This document shows, one piece after another, positions 26,392-34,500 of a stretch of 64,000 nt of DNA (the first letter of the stretch is position 1; each line of letters opens with the position of its first letter). Made by a program: the position numbers and the translations under genes. Origin of the DNA: Thermoleophilia bacterium (GTDB taxonomy: Bacteria; Actinomycetota; Thermoleophilia; RBG-16-64-13); the NCBI GenBank assembly GCA_026415615.1, contig JAOAGT010000001.1:184572-248571 (forward strand), given 5' to 3'. The notes beneath the pieces were generated by a model. The model was not told where the DNA came from. It saw only the letters and a list, made by a program, of their open reading frames with translations, and ran no database searches.

Positions 26392-27180
26392 ATGATTGAT
26401 TACGGTCTTGAGGGTAGAGTGGCTGTAGTAACTGGAGCAAGTAGTGGGATTGGCCGCTCGGCGGCAAAGATGTTTGCTGAGCAGGGCTGTAAGGTAGCGC
26501 TGATAGGGCGGCGAGCGGAGGCTTTGGGTGCGGTCAAGCGGGAGATTGAGGCGGCAGGGGGCGAGGCTGAGGCATACGTTTGCGACGTGGGCATAGATCA
26601 GGAGGTGGAAAGGACAGCGCCGCTTATTATTGAGAGATTTGGCAAAGTTGACATCTTGGCGAATGTGGCCGGGATCGAGATGGATTTCTCGAAGGCTCCC
26701 GGCCTGGGTTCTCTAGGCATGGGTCCGGATCCCTTTGATATCCCGAAGGATGAGTGGGACCGGGTTATGAATACAAATGTGCGCGGCCATTTCAATACCA
26801 TGAAGCACTTTACCCCCAGCATGCGTGCACAGAAGTTTGGCCGCATTGTAAATGTCACCTCTGTGACCGCCTTTAGCGTAGGGGTGGGCTCCGCGGTGTA
26901 CGTGGGGAGCAAGGCGGCTGCTAACACTATGGTTTATCTCTTTGCCAAGAAGTTAGGGCCCGACGGCATCACGGTAAATGCCATAGCTCCCGGCTTTGTT
27001 GACACTCCGATGCATGATGGTACTCCTGAAGAGGCTAAGAAGATGATCCCCGAGGTAACTCCTCTTCGCCGGGTGTGTAAACCGGAAGACGTTGCGCGGG
27101 TGATCTTGTTCTTCTCGCAAGAGCAGCTTTTTGTGACCGGCCAGGTACTGATTGTGGACGGCGGCACCTTCTGCCGCTAG
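26392..27180 (+). CDS. Short-chain dehydrogenase/reductase (SDR)
   Basis: This 262-residue oxidoreductase has the NAD(P)-binding motif TGASSGIG (residues 13-20), an NVAG-type segment (ANVAGIE) and the catalytic Ser...Tyr-x3-Lys set (NVTSVTAF, then YVGSK). It should interconvert an alcohol and a ketone on an unknown substrate in the cytoplasm. It has a roughly 15-residue insertion after the NAG motif (KAPGLGSLGMGPDPFDIPKD), longer than in typical members. The ATG has GAGGAGGAG upstream. It is followed 14 bases later by an FAD oxidoreductase and then a zinc alcohol dehydrogenase, forming a redox operon. Confidence 0.9.
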   Translation: MIDYGLEGRVAVVTGASSGIGRSAAKMFAEQGCKVALIGRRAEALGAVKREIEAAGGEAEAYVCDVGIDQEVERTAPLIIERFGKVDILANVAGIEMDFSKAPGLGSLGMGPDPFDIPKDEWDRVMNTNVRGHFNTMKHFTPSMRAQKFGRIVNVTSVTAFSVGVGSAVYVGSKAAANTMVYLFAKKLGPDGITVNAIAPGFVDTPMHDGTPEEAKKMIPEVTPLRRVCKPEDVARVILFFSQEQLFVTGQVLIVDGGTFCR

Positions 27181-27194
27181 GGGAGGTCGTACGG

Positions 27195-28745
27195 ATGGCA
27201 AGTAAGTACAGTGCAGATGTGGTTGTGGTGGGAGGCGGAGTTGCGGGCGCTTCTGCCGCTGTTGCTGCAGCTCGCAAAGGAATGCGCGTCCTTCTTCTTG
27301 AAGGCCGAGAGTCTCTGGGGGGCTTGGCCACTAACGGCTACGTTAATGGCGTAGCCGGAATGATTGAGGGCCTTTGCAAGGAGTGGGTCGAGCGGATGAA
27401 GGCCGAGGGCGACCTTGTAGACACGCCGCACACTCCCGCCATCGACCCGGAAAAGGGCAAGCTCATGCTAGAGCGCATGGCTCTTGAGGCGGGGGTGAGG
27501 ATTCTCTACGGGGTCACGGTTGCCGAATGCGAGGTCAAAGATCGGCTGATCGAGCGAGTAATTGGCTACTCGCGCTCGGGGCGCATGGAGTTTAAGGCTC
27601 GGTACTACGTTGACGCTACGGGGGACGCCGTTTTGGCTGCGGAGGCCGGAGCGCCATACGAAGTGGGTAGCCCCGAATTTGGAGGACTTAACATGTCCAC
27701 CACGCTTGCTTTTCGTATGGCCGAGGTTGATCTTCCGCGGTATCGGCAGGCGGCGGAGGCATGGGCGGCGGATCCGGGTCTTAACCCGGAGGGGCTGCCT
27801 TTCTTTGCCTATCTTAGTTATCTCGAGAAGCAGGCGGTGGCAAGCGGCGATCTCCCGCACTTTATCTTTCCCGCTGCGCTTATCTACCGCGTACCCAACA
27901 CTCCTCCCGAGAACGCCGATATCTGCGTAATGACCACGCACAGCATGTACTGTCGCAATACCGACGCAGAAGATGTCACCCGACAAATTATCGAACAGCA
28001 TCGCCAGATTTACTGGATGGAGGCTTTCTTCCGCAAGTATGTTCCTGGGTTTGAGAAGGCTCGCGTTACCAGCATTGCCAACATGCATGGCATACGCGAC
28101 TCCCGCCGGGTGATAGGAGAGTACGTTCTCAAAGATGTGGATGTAGCCTTGGGCGCTAAGTTTGACGACGGCATCGCTCGTTTTCCCGAGTTCTTCGATA
28201 CCCATCATCCTACGTCTCGGGAACACGGCTTCATGCGCCATATTCATGTGCCGTACTCGGTTGACTCTCCCTTCTGTCGCCCTGCACCGGCGCACGAAGA
28301 ATTGATGCATCCATTTGTCCCCTTTGGGGGGTACGAGCTCAGGGTAGATCAGCGCGACTACTGCGAGATTCCCTATCGCTGCCTTGTTCCGCTAGAAGTC
28401 GACAACTTGCTTATTGCTGGCAGGTGTCTTTCTGCGGAGTTTCATGCCCAAGCCGCTGTTAGAGTTATTGGGGTATGCATGATGACTGGACAGGCAGCGG
28501 GCACGGCTGCTGCTTATGCCGTGGGCAACAACATGATTCCGCGAGACATCGACGGAAAGGTAATTCGGCGGATTCTCATCGATGATGGGGTGGAGCTTAA
28601 CAAGGCTCCTGACGGGTACTGGGATGAGCTGCGCGAGCGCCTTGACCGGGGGCTTAAGAGCGGGGGGAAGGTCAAGGTCATGCCTATGGACATTGCTCTT
28701 GTCGAGGAGAAGCAGCAAGAGGCTAACAAGAGGAGTCGTCAATGA
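27195..28745 (+). CDS. FAD-dependent oxidoreductase (FAD_oxidored, PF12831-type)
   Basis: The 516-residue flavoprotein begins with the dinucleotide-binding fold VVVVGGGVAGASAAVAAARK and an acidic/LGG segment (LLEGRESLGGLATNGYVNG), which fits the FAD_oxidored family used by many anaerobes on polyols and unsaturated acids. A conserved C-terminal flavin segment reads LLIAGRCLSAEFHAQAAVRV. Substrate is unknown. The ATG at 27195 follows GGGGAGGTCG. Its stop overlaps the start of the alcohol dehydrogenase by 4 nt (ATGA), so translation is coupled. Confidence 0.88.
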   Translation: MASKYSADVVVVGGGVAGASAAVAAARKGMRVLLLEGRESLGGLATNGYVNGVAGMIEGLCKEWVERMKAEGDLVDTPHTPAIDPEKGKLMLERMALEAGVRILYGVTVAECEVKDRLIERVIGYSRSGRMEFKARYYVDATGDAVLAAEAGAPYEVGSPEFGGLNMSTTLAFRMAEVDLPRYRQAAEAWAADPGLNPEGLPFFAYLSYLEKQAVASGDLPHFIFPAALIYRVPNTPPENADICVMTTHSMYCRNTDAEDVTRQIIEQHRQIYWMEAFFRKYVPGFEKARVTSIANMHGIRDSRRVIGEYVLKDVDVALGAKFDDGIARFPEFFDTHHPTSREHGFMRHIHVPYSVDSPFCRPAPAHEELMHPFVPFGGYELRVDQRDYCEIPYRCLVPLEVDNLLIAGRCLSAEFHAQAAVRVIGVCMMTGQAAGTAAAYAVGNNMIPRDIDGKVIRRILIDDGVELNKAPDGYWDELRERLDRGLKSGGKVKVMPMDIALVEEKQQEANKRSRQ

Positions 28746-29848
28746 AGTGCAAAGTGGCCGTTTCACCCCGGATGGGGGCGCCGTATGTAATTGAAGAGGT
28801 TGAGATCGCTGATCTTAAGCCCAACGAAGCTCGAGTCAAAATCAAGAGCTGTTCTATTTGTCATTCCGATATCCACTCACAAATGGGAGAACATGGGGCC
28901 TTTGAGGGCTCATCAACTGGTGGTCACGAGGCAGCGGGAATTGTCACCGAGGTGGGAAGCGAAGTCACCTACGTGAAGCCAGGTGACCGGGTGATTTGTT
29001 GCCTGGTCAAGGCAGGCTGTGGGCAATGTCGCGAGTGTCTGCTTGGCCGTCCGATGTTCTGCCTTAAGAATGGTCCTATGGCTTTCAAGCAGCCAAGCCC
29101 ATATCGGCGGGCAAACGGTGATGTCCCGATCCAGATGCCAGGAGCCTTTAGCGGCTTTGCCGAGTATGCCAATGTCCCTGAGCCAAACTTGGTAAAACTG
29201 GATGACGATGTTCCGTTTGAAGTAGGCTCCATTCTCAGCTGCGCCATGATCTCCGGATTTGGCGCCGTGTTACATCGAGCCCAGGTAAAGCCCTTCCAAA
29301 GCGTAGTTGTTCTCGGCTGCGGCGGCGTGGGGATGAGCGCCATCCAGGGGGCTCGCTTTGTTGGCGGCTACCCGGTTGTTGCTGTAGACACCGTTGAGAG
29401 CAAGCTTGAGCGCGCTAAAGGCTTTGGAGCTACGCATACCATCAACCCCAAGAAGTCAGAGGTGGTAGCGGAAGTACGCAAGATCACCGACGGCATGGGC
29501 GCTGACCACGTCATTCTCTGCGTGGCTGCTCCGGGACTCAAGCGGCAGGCGGTTGACATGCTGAGCCCCACCGGTCGAGTAACCTGCATTGGCCACCGCA
29601 CCTACGAGGATGAGTTGCTCGGCGATATAAGCGCGATGGACTTCTTTAGCGGGCGGACGCTGACCGGCAGCGCTATGGGAGCAGTGACCACGCGCTTAGA
29701 TATCCCCCGACTGATGGCCCTGTATAGAGCAGGGATACTGAAAGTAGACGAAATGATCGATGGGCGGTATCCGCTTGAGCAGATAAACGAGGCCAACGAA
29801 AGCCTGCTGGAAGGCAAGGCGCTTAAAAACGTGATCGTCTTTGACTGA
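28742..29848 (+). CDS. Zinc-dependent alcohol dehydrogenase (MDR superfamily)
   Basis: The 368-residue protein is a medium-chain dehydrogenase. Catalytic zinc ligands are expected at Cys in CSICHSDIH, His in GGHEAAG and a later Cys; the structural zinc lobe reads CGQCRECLLGRPMFC with C-x2-C-x2-C-x7-C spacing. The nucleotide fold is VVVLGCGGVGMSAIQGA. It resembles the class III / aryl-alcohol dehydrogenase group (CADH-like NAD enzymes) but the substrate is not identifiable. It is the last gene of the SDR-FAD-ADH operon; a 17-bp perfect inverted repeat follows. Confidence 0.91.
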   Translation: MKCKVAVSPRMGAPYVIEEVEIADLKPNEARVKIKSCSICHSDIHSQMGEHGAFEGSSTGGHEAAGIVTEVGSEVTYVKPGDRVICCLVKAGCGQCRECLLGRPMFCLKNGPMAFKQPSPYRRANGDVPIQMPGAFSGFAEYANVPEPNLVKLDDDVPFEVGSILSCAMISGFGAVLHRAQVKPFQSVVVLGCGGVGMSAIQGARFVGGYPVVAVDTVESKLERAKGFGATHTINPKKSEVVAEVRKITDGMGADHVILCVAAPGLKRQAVDMLSPTGRVTCIGHRTYEDELLGDISAMDFFSGRTLTGSAMGAVTTRLDIPRLMALYRAGILKVDEMIDGRYPLEQINEANESLLEGKALKNVIVFD

Positions 29849-29887
29849 CCGGCCGCCCGGATCCTGCGGGGTTACGGGAGGACAGGA

Positions 29888-29946
29888 GGGGGCGCGGGGT
29901 TGCCTGGCGCAGAGTTACCTGCCAAACTGGGCAACCCCGCGCCCCC
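29888..29946. terminator. Perfect 17-bp inverted repeat, probable operon-end hairpin
   Basis: The arms 29888-29904 (GGGGGCGCGGGGTTGCC) and 29930-29946 are exact inverse complements with a 25-base loop. It lies between the end of the SDR-FAD-ADH operon (+) and the end of the MBL/CobO operon (-), so it may serve both. A T-run is lacking, so Rho-independent function is not certain. Confidence 0.6.
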
Positions 29947-29947
29947 A

Positions 29948-29994
29948 CGCTGCTGGCAAGTGCCGTGGCGCCTGCGCTGCTGGCAAGTGCCGTG
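29948..29994. repeat. 20-bp exact direct repeat with 27-bp period
   Basis: CGCTGCTGGCAAGTGCCGTG occurs at 29948-29967 and again at 29975-29994. Each copy contains the small palindrome GGCAAGTGCC. It lies in the convergent gap next to the large hairpin. Confidence 0.75.
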
Positions 29995-30019
29995 CTTTAA
30001 CAGAAATTCCCTATTTAGC

Positions 30020-30928
30020 CTACGCGCTTGCTCTCAGCTTTGCTATGTGCCGCACCTGGGCTTCGAGATTAGTGAGATACGAGTTACGGTTTTGCATCAT
30101 GCCCGGCTTGGAATCGTACTCGTCGTGGAGAATCTGCAATACGGCTTTCTCCACATCGTTGCCCGAAGCTTCCAGATATCTCTCAATAAGTTCTCGATAG
30201 CGACGTGTCTCGGCCACGGAGGCTTCCATGTACCACCGGGCATCGTCGTCCGTCAAAACCCAGCCGTGGGCAAGACAGACGATGTCTGGCTCGAGACCAG
30301 CAAGAAATTCCAGCGAGTTCACGTATTCTTCGTACGAGGAGACGAACTGCACCTGGATCTGGGTGGCGGCTGCATCTTTAAACTCTCCGCAGGCATCCCC
30401 AGGGAAAAGCGCGCGCAACTCGGGAACAAAGAAGCTAAGCGAGTCGCGGGTGTGGCCCGGGGTGGCTAACACCTGCACTGTCAGACCTCCTAGGTCAAAC
30501 TTGTCGCCACCTGCCAGGCAAAGCTCAATGGGAAATGAGGCGACACGAAGCTCTTCCCAGTTTATAGGGCCTTCCGCTATGTCTGCGTGCGTTTGCCCTA
30601 GACGATTCATGGTCTCCAAGGCCGAGTCTTTCTCAAGGAGTGCGGGTACCCGTTCATGTGCGCCAATCACGAGCCTTGGAAGATGCCTCTTTAGGTAGCG
30701 GGCGCTCCCAAGATGGTCGTAGTGCGAATGGGTTAGGAAGAGTAAGTCAGGGTTCGCTCTTCTCCCCGGAAGCGCCTGTATCCCCTTAAGGTAGCGCGGG
30801 CCCAGTACACTCAGCCCGGCGTCAACCAGCAGGGTCTTATCATCGCCGCAGACCGCGTAGATGGGGTAGGACGCAGGTCCCACAGCCAAAATCCGATCAC
30901 AAATCTTTCCCTCTGCCTGAATTCTCAC
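30020..30928 (-). CDS. MBL-fold metallo-hydrolase
   Basis: The 302-residue protein has the metallo-beta-lactamase-fold zinc motif HSHYDHLG, a later GHTRDSLSFF segment and CLAHG, giving the usual five His/Asp ligands for two metals. An N-terminal segment VGPASYPIYAVCGDDKTLLVDAG matches class-B hydrolases such as glyoxalase II-like enzymes and thioesterases; no substrate can be fixed. Its C-terminal helical extension (YRELIERYLEASGNDVEKAV) is common in the family. It is 53 bases downstream of cobO on the same strand and probably shares the riboswitch-controlled transcript, although a role in cobalamin metabolism is not established. Confidence 0.87.
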   Translation of the reverse strand: MRIQAEGKICDRILAVGPASYPIYAVCGDDKTLLVDAGLSVLGPRYLKGIQALPGRRANPDLLFLTHSHYDHLGSARYLKRHLPRLVIGAHERVPALLEKDSALETMNRLGQTHADIAEGPINWEELRVASFPIELCLAGGDKFDLGGLTVQVLATPGHTRDSLSFFVPELRALFPGDACGEFKDAAATQIQVQFVSSYEEYVNSLEFLAGLEPDIVCLAHGWVLTDDDARWYMEASVAETRRYRELIERYLEASGNDVEKAVLQILHDEYDSKPGMMQNRNSYLTNLEAQVRHIAKLRASA

Positions 30929-30981
30929 CTTGTTTCCTTAGACTGACTGTCTTTTTTTCAGCTTCCGGTTGGCGCCTAGTA

Positions 30982-31548
30982 TTAGTAATCAATTCCTGCC
31001 CGTGCCAGGACACCTCGGTCATAGGGATGGCGAATTTTTACCATTTCGGTGACCGTATCGGCTACCTCAATAAGCTCAGGTGGTGCTTGGCGCCCGGTAA
31101 GGATCACATTTACGCTCGGGGCTCTTTCGCGAATAGCCCGGGCCACTTCGCTGGCCGAGAACCAACCCAGCGAGATAGGAAGCGTGATCTCGTCCAATAC
31201 GAGCAAGCGGTAGCGGCCTTCTTTTAGCTCCTGAGCTGCCAGGTTCCAAGCCTGAAGCGCCATCTCTCGGGCAGACGCCTGAGCGGCGTGGTGCACAAAC
31301 CCGTTCCCTCCCTTCACCCACTTGACACCTAAGGACTCAAGAATACGTTCCTCTCCAGTTGGCCAGCGGTCGGACTTAAGAAACTGGATGACCTTAACTG
31401 GCCACCCCTGCGCGAGAGCGCGCACGATCACCCCAAAGGCTGCCGTAGATTTACCTTTACCGTCCCCGGTGTTTAGAAGCACCAAAGACGGGGCAGTCAT
31501 GTCGCGGTCTTGGTCGGGGATTGGCGAGAACAGTTGCTGAGTTGTCAT
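30982..31548 (-). CDS. cobO: Cob(I)yrinic acid a,c-diamide / cob(I)alamin adenosyltransferase (CobO/CobA type)
   Basis: This cytoplasmic enzyme transfers the adenosyl group of ATP to Co(I) corrinoids, making the adenosylated form. The 188-residue length, the P-loop GDGKGKST (residues 28-35), the Walker-B-like LLVLDEITLPIS and the segment VNVILTGRQAPPELIEVAD identify the family. ATG 31548 has GGAGG 8 bases upstream; this ribosome-binding site is inside a short hairpin. A cobalamin riboswitch occupies the leader, so expression should fall when cobalamin is plentiful. The nearby MBL gene is probably cotranscribed. An adenosylcobalamin-dependent client enzyme is not present in the window. Confidence 0.93.
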   Translation of the reverse strand: MTTQQLFSPIPDQDRDMTAPSLVLLNTGDGKGKSTAAFGVIVRALAQGWPVKVIQFLKSDRWPTGEERILESLGVKWVKGGNGFVHHAAQASAREMALQAWNLAAQELKEGRYRLLVLDEITLPISLGWFSASEVARAIRERAPSVNVILTGRQAPPELIEVADTVTEMVKIRHPYDRGVLARAGIDY

Positions 31549-31556
31549 AAAGAAAA

Positions 31557-31577
31557 CCTCCGCTTTATTAGCGGAGG
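31557..31577 (-). promoter_or_regulatory. Hairpin that sequesters the cobO ribosome-binding site
   Basis: CCTCCGCT (31557-31564) pairs with AGCGGAGG (31570-31577) over a 5-base loop, so on the cobO transcript the GGAGG Shine-Dalgarno lies in the downstream arm. The following TTTTCTTT could also make it a terminator. It is the likely expression platform of the riboswitch. Confidence 0.75.
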
Positions 31578-31642
31578 AGAGAGCAATTCTGGCGGCACTG
31601 CCGCCCGAACCGCCCTTCCTCCGAGGGCCGCATTCGTTCGTT

Positions 31643-31787
31643 GTGACACAGGCGACCTGGCTTGTCCTTCTGGGCCGGTTCGGTCTCTAGCGGTCTCTTA
31701 AACTTCGCCGCTGGACAACTTTTCCGCCCGAGAAGGCATCACAGTTGCGGGACAGCACCGGAATCTCACCGGCTTTCGCTGTGTCAC
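31643..31787 (-). promoter_or_regulatory. Cobalamin riboswitch controlling cobO
   Basis: Reading the reverse strand, the order is: P1 5' arm GTGACACAG (31779-31787), GAAAGCCGGTGAGATTCCGG, the core GCTGTCCCGCAACTGTGA, a variable part, the B12 box GCCAGGTCGCCTG, then the P1 3' arm CTGTGTCAC (31643-31651). These are the conserved elements of the adenosylcobalamin riboswitch and the outer stem pairs perfectly over 9 bp. The aptamer lies 94 bases upstream of the cobO start. Confidence 0.93.
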
Positions 31788-31818
31788 CCCGACTGGACAA
31801 TCTCGCCCAGTGCAAGTC

Positions 31819-31847
31819 ATGATAGAAACAAGACGCACAACTCGCAA
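31819..31847 (-). promoter_or_regulatory. Candidate sigma-70-type promoter for cobO leader
   Basis: On the reverse strand TTGCGA (31842-31847) and TATCAT (31819-31824) are separated by 17 bases. Transcription would start near 31812, about 25 bases before the riboswitch P1 stem. Confidence 0.5.
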
Positions 31848-31909
31848 GCAACGGTGATGCCTCCTCGGTGCTGGCGCGATGCGACAGGCAGTCACGTCAG
31901 GGGGATAAG

Positions 31910-32416
31910 TTGAACAAAGTAGTGGTAGTCAATGACAAAATGCAGCAAGGCTACCGTTACGTTTTGGTTGCCCCCATGGGTGAGGATTTTGACCCCGAGT
32001 TTCAACCCGAGCTCACTCCGGCGGAGATGCTCGAGTTGGGTGTGTTTGGGGGCAAATACATGACCGATTGCAGGGACGAATTCCCTGCCTCATGGTTTGA
32101 GAAAGCTAAGCTGTCTCCCGAACGCAAAGACCCGTCTCTCAACTTCTTCGGGGTTGATGCCTCCCTTCCCTTGGCCGAGTGGCAAAGGAGGGGCTGGATC
32201 TATCCTGAAGACCCGCGAGGTTGGTTCCAGTGGTACTGCCGGTACTACATGGGGCGCCGGATACCAGAAATGGACCGAAAACAAATCGCGCGCTGGAAAG
32301 CGATGAAGCGTCATGTTGTACAAATCAAGAGAAATTGTATGCCGGGCGACCTTTCGTGCCGGCCGCGGCAACGTCAGGCGCTTCTTCACTGGGCTTACGA
32401 CCCCCGCAAGATCTGA
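31910..32416 (+). CDS. Conserved protein of unknown function (168 residues)
   Basis: I recognise this as a widely conserved but unnamed protein. The sequence is dense in motifs: FDPEFQPELTPAEMLELGVF, GGKYMTDCRDEFPASWF, LNFFGVDASLPLAEWQRRGW, DPRGWFQWYCRYYMGRR and a C-terminal RQRQALLHWAYDPRK. The enrichment in Trp, Tyr, His, Cys and Arg and the near-absence of variable loops suggest a small enzyme or nucleic-acid-binding protein, but no fold is assigned. The start is TTG at 31910 with CAGGGGGA upstream; the frame is open to a GTG at 31868, beyond the divergent cobO leader. It stands alone between cobO and the catabolic operon. Confidence 0.8.
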   Translation: MNKVVVVNDKMQQGYRYVLVAPMGEDFDPEFQPELTPAEMLELGVFGGKYMTDCRDEFPASWFEKAKLSPERKDPSLNFFGVDASLPLAEWQRRGWIYPEDPRGWFQWYCRYYMGRRIPEMDRKQIARWKAMKRHVVQIKRNCMPGDLSCRPRQRQALLHWAYDPRKI

Positions 32417-32519
32417 GACGCTGTCTTTGAGGCCCTGGCTGTGGGGACGGATGGGCCCGAGTAGGTAAGCGAATACAAAAAGGGTGTTTAGCCGGGCTGT
32501 ACGGATGTTAGAATGCGGC

Positions 32520-32537
32520 GTAGAGCGAGCGCTCTAT
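32520..32537. promoter_or_regulatory. TetR-type operator 1 (catabolic operon at 32623)
   Basis: The site reads G-TAGAGCG-AG-CGCTCTA-T: two 7-bp arms around a 2-base spacer. It follows a TAGAAT -10-like element (32509-32514) by 5 bases and lies 85 bases before the SDR start. It is nearly identical to sites at 37273 and 47553, which argues for one shared repressor, most simply the TetR encoded at 37330. Confidence 0.8.
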
Positions 32538-32558
32538 CGAACAGCAGCACGGACGGTG

Positions 32559-32595
32559 TGGCGCGCGCGGCCGCTAGAGGTGGCCGCGCGCGCCA
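32559..32595. repeat. Perfect 14-bp GC-rich inverted repeat in the leader of the SDR operon
   Basis: TGGCGCGCGCGGCC (32559-32572) pairs with GGCCGCGCGCGCCA (32582-32595), 9-base loop. It lies between the operator and the AAGGAGG ribosome-binding site of the SDR gene, so it would form in the 5' untranslated region. Confidence 0.75.
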
Positions 32596-32622
32596 TCCAG
32601 GTCACACGGGAAGGAGGTAACG

Positions 32623-33396
32623 ATGGAGGGCAAAGTAGCAATCGTAACGGGGGCAAGTCGGGGTATCGGTAAGGCTATTGCCATCGGTCTTGCCAAGGAG
32701 GGAGCCAAAGTTGTAGTTGCCGCTCGTACTGTGGAGCCGCGCAGCGAGAAGCTCCCCGGAACCATCCATGAGACTGTAGACGCCATAGAGGCACTGGGCG
32801 GCGAGGCGCTCGCCGTGCAGTGCGATGTTACTGACGAAGCCAGCGTAAGCGCGATGGTGCAGGCTGCGGTTGACAGATTTGGCCGGATCGATGTACTGGT
32901 CAACAACGCCGCAGTTGACTTTCCCGCCTCGGTGTTAGATATGCCGCTCAAGCGTTGGGATCTTGTGATCAGGGTCAACACCACAGGGCCATTCCTCTGC
33001 TCTAAAGCCGTTCTGCCTCACATGATTGCGCAAGGCGGAGGAAGCATAGTCAACATCACCTCCAACGCGGGGGCAGAGCGGGGCAGCGGAACGGTTGGAT
33101 ATAGCGCTGCATACGGAGTGTCCAAGGCCGCCTTGGACCGCTTCACCTGGGCGCTGGCGGCGGAAGTCGGCAAATACAACATCGCGGTTAATGCGGTCAA
33201 GCCCTGGGGCGTAGTGGACACCGAGGGTATGCGCCTGTGGGTACCTGAGGAAGAGCGCGTGGGCTGGAAGTCCCCAGCCTCGATGGTGGCTTGCGCGATC
33301 TTTCTTGCCAAGCAAGACGCAAGCGGCGTAACGGGATGTGTCGCTTTTGATGACGAGTACATTTGCTGGCATGGTCTTAAGGTGGAAGAGGGATGA
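32623..33396 (+). CDS. Short-chain dehydrogenase/reductase (SDR)
   Basis: This 257-residue oxidoreductase has TGASRGIG at residues 9-16, NNAA in the conserved NAG position (VNNAAVDFP) and a catalytic Tyr-x3-Lys in YGVSK (after SAA). A short segment after the cofactor motif (RTVEPRSEKLPGTIHETVDA) is an insertion often seen in multi-substrate SDRs. It is the first gene after operator 1, with AAGGAGGTAAC upstream of the ATG, and overlaps the next gene by 4 nt. It likely oxidises or reduces a hydroxyl/keto group of a catabolic intermediate in the OYE/SnoaL operon. Confidence 0.9.
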   Translation: MEGKVAIVTGASRGIGKAIAIGLAKEGAKVVVAARTVEPRSEKLPGTIHETVDAIEALGGEALAVQCDVTDEASVSAMVQAAVDRFGRIDVLVNNAAVDFPASVLDMPLKRWDLVIRVNTTGPFLCSKAVLPHMIAQGGGSIVNITSNAGAERGSGTVGYSAAYGVSKAALDRFTWALAAEVGKYNIAVNAVKPWGVVDTEGMRLWVPEEERVGWKSPASMVACAIFLAKQDASGVTGCVAFDDEYICWHGLKVEEG

Positions 33397-34451
33397 GAGC
33401 CGTTGTATACGAAGGGCCGGGAGACATCCGGCTCAAGGAAGTACCAGAACCCGAGATCCTGGATCCCGAGGACGCCATAGTTCGGGTCACTACCGCCAGC
33501 ATTTGCGGGAGCGACCTACATATCATGCACGGTCTTCTTCCCAAGATGGAGCCGGGAAGAATCATAGGTCATGAGTTTGTTGGGGTGGTCCACAAGGTTG
33601 GCGACCAGGTAAAGCGCTTCAAGCCCGGAGATAGGGTTGTAGGTCCGGCGGCGGTGTGGTGTGGTCGTTGTCGACCTTGCATGCGAGGCGTCGTGAGCGC
33701 GTGCGAGCGGGGGGCGACGTTTGGACATGGTCCTTTGTTGGGAGATTTGCCTGGGAGCCAGGCGGACTACGTCCGGGTTCCTTTTTCGGATGTGACACTG
33801 CAGCCCATACCGGGCGAACTTTCTGATGAGCAGGTCATCTTCGCAGGAGACGTTCTTCCGACCGCTTATTCCGCAGTGGTCGGGCTATCCCCAGGAGGGA
33901 GGGGAGTCCGGGCCGAAGACAACGTGGTGATTTTTGGTCTGGGTCCAATCGGACTCTGCGCTGTTGCCTGCGCCAAACTCTTCGATCCGGCTCGGGTCAT
34001 CGCGGTGGGCAACAGAGCTGAACGTCTGGCCATGGCGGCGCAACTGGGGGCGGACGCAGTTGTAGACGCTGCTAGCGAGGACGTACGCAAGCGCGTTCGA
34101 GAGCTCACCGAAGGCTGGGGGGCGGATTACGTTGTTGAGGCTGTTGGAAAGCAGGAGAGTCTCGGCAACTCTGTCGCTGTGTGTGCTCCCGGAGGAATGG
34201 TCTCAGTGGTGGGAGCATTCCAACAGCCAACCACCATAAATGCGCCGCGTATGCAAGCACGGAATATTACCGTCTCCATGGGCCTGGGAGATCTCTCCCT
34301 GATGAAAGACCTAATCCAGTTGATACAACTCGGTCGGCTGGACTTGACTCCTCTTATCACTCATCGTCTGAGCTTGGATCAGGCAGTTCACGCCTATGAA
34401 ATCTTCGACAAGCGATTGGAGGGGGCAATCAAGGTGTTGCTAACCACCTGA
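33393..34451 (+). CDS. Zinc-binding medium-chain alcohol dehydrogenase
   Basis: The 352-residue protein has a catalytic zinc region (CGSDLHIMHG), GHEFVGVV, and a structural zinc lobe WCGRCRPCMRGVVSAC with C-x2-C-x2-C-x7-C spacing. The nucleotide-binding stretch is VVIFGLGPIGLCAVACAKL. It is most like threonine/sorbitol-type or glutathione-independent formaldehyde dehydrogenases. The start overlaps the SDR stop (ATGA), so the two are translationally coupled. The next gene, an OYE-type flavoenzyme, begins 49 bases later. A role in handling an alcohol intermediate is inferred from operon context only. Confidence 0.9.
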   Translation: MRAVVYEGPGDIRLKEVPEPEILDPEDAIVRVTTASICGSDLHIMHGLLPKMEPGRIIGHEFVGVVHKVGDQVKRFKPGDRVVGPAAVWCGRCRPCMRGVVSACERGATFGHGPLLGDLPGSQADYVRVPFSDVTLQPIPGELSDEQVIFAGDVLPTAYSAVVGLSPGGRGVRAEDNVVIFGLGPIGLCAVACAKLFDPARVIAVGNRAERLAMAAQLGADAVVDAASEDVRKRVRELTEGWGADYVVEAVGKQESLGNSVAVCAPGGMVSVVGAFQQPTTINAPRMQARNITVSMGLGDLSLMKDLIQLIQLGRLDLTPLITHRLSLDQAVHAYEIFDKRLEGAIKVLLTT

Positions 34452-34500
34452 CCTCTATTGTGGGGTGCATGACGCCAACAGCCGGCTACGTGAGGTCAAC

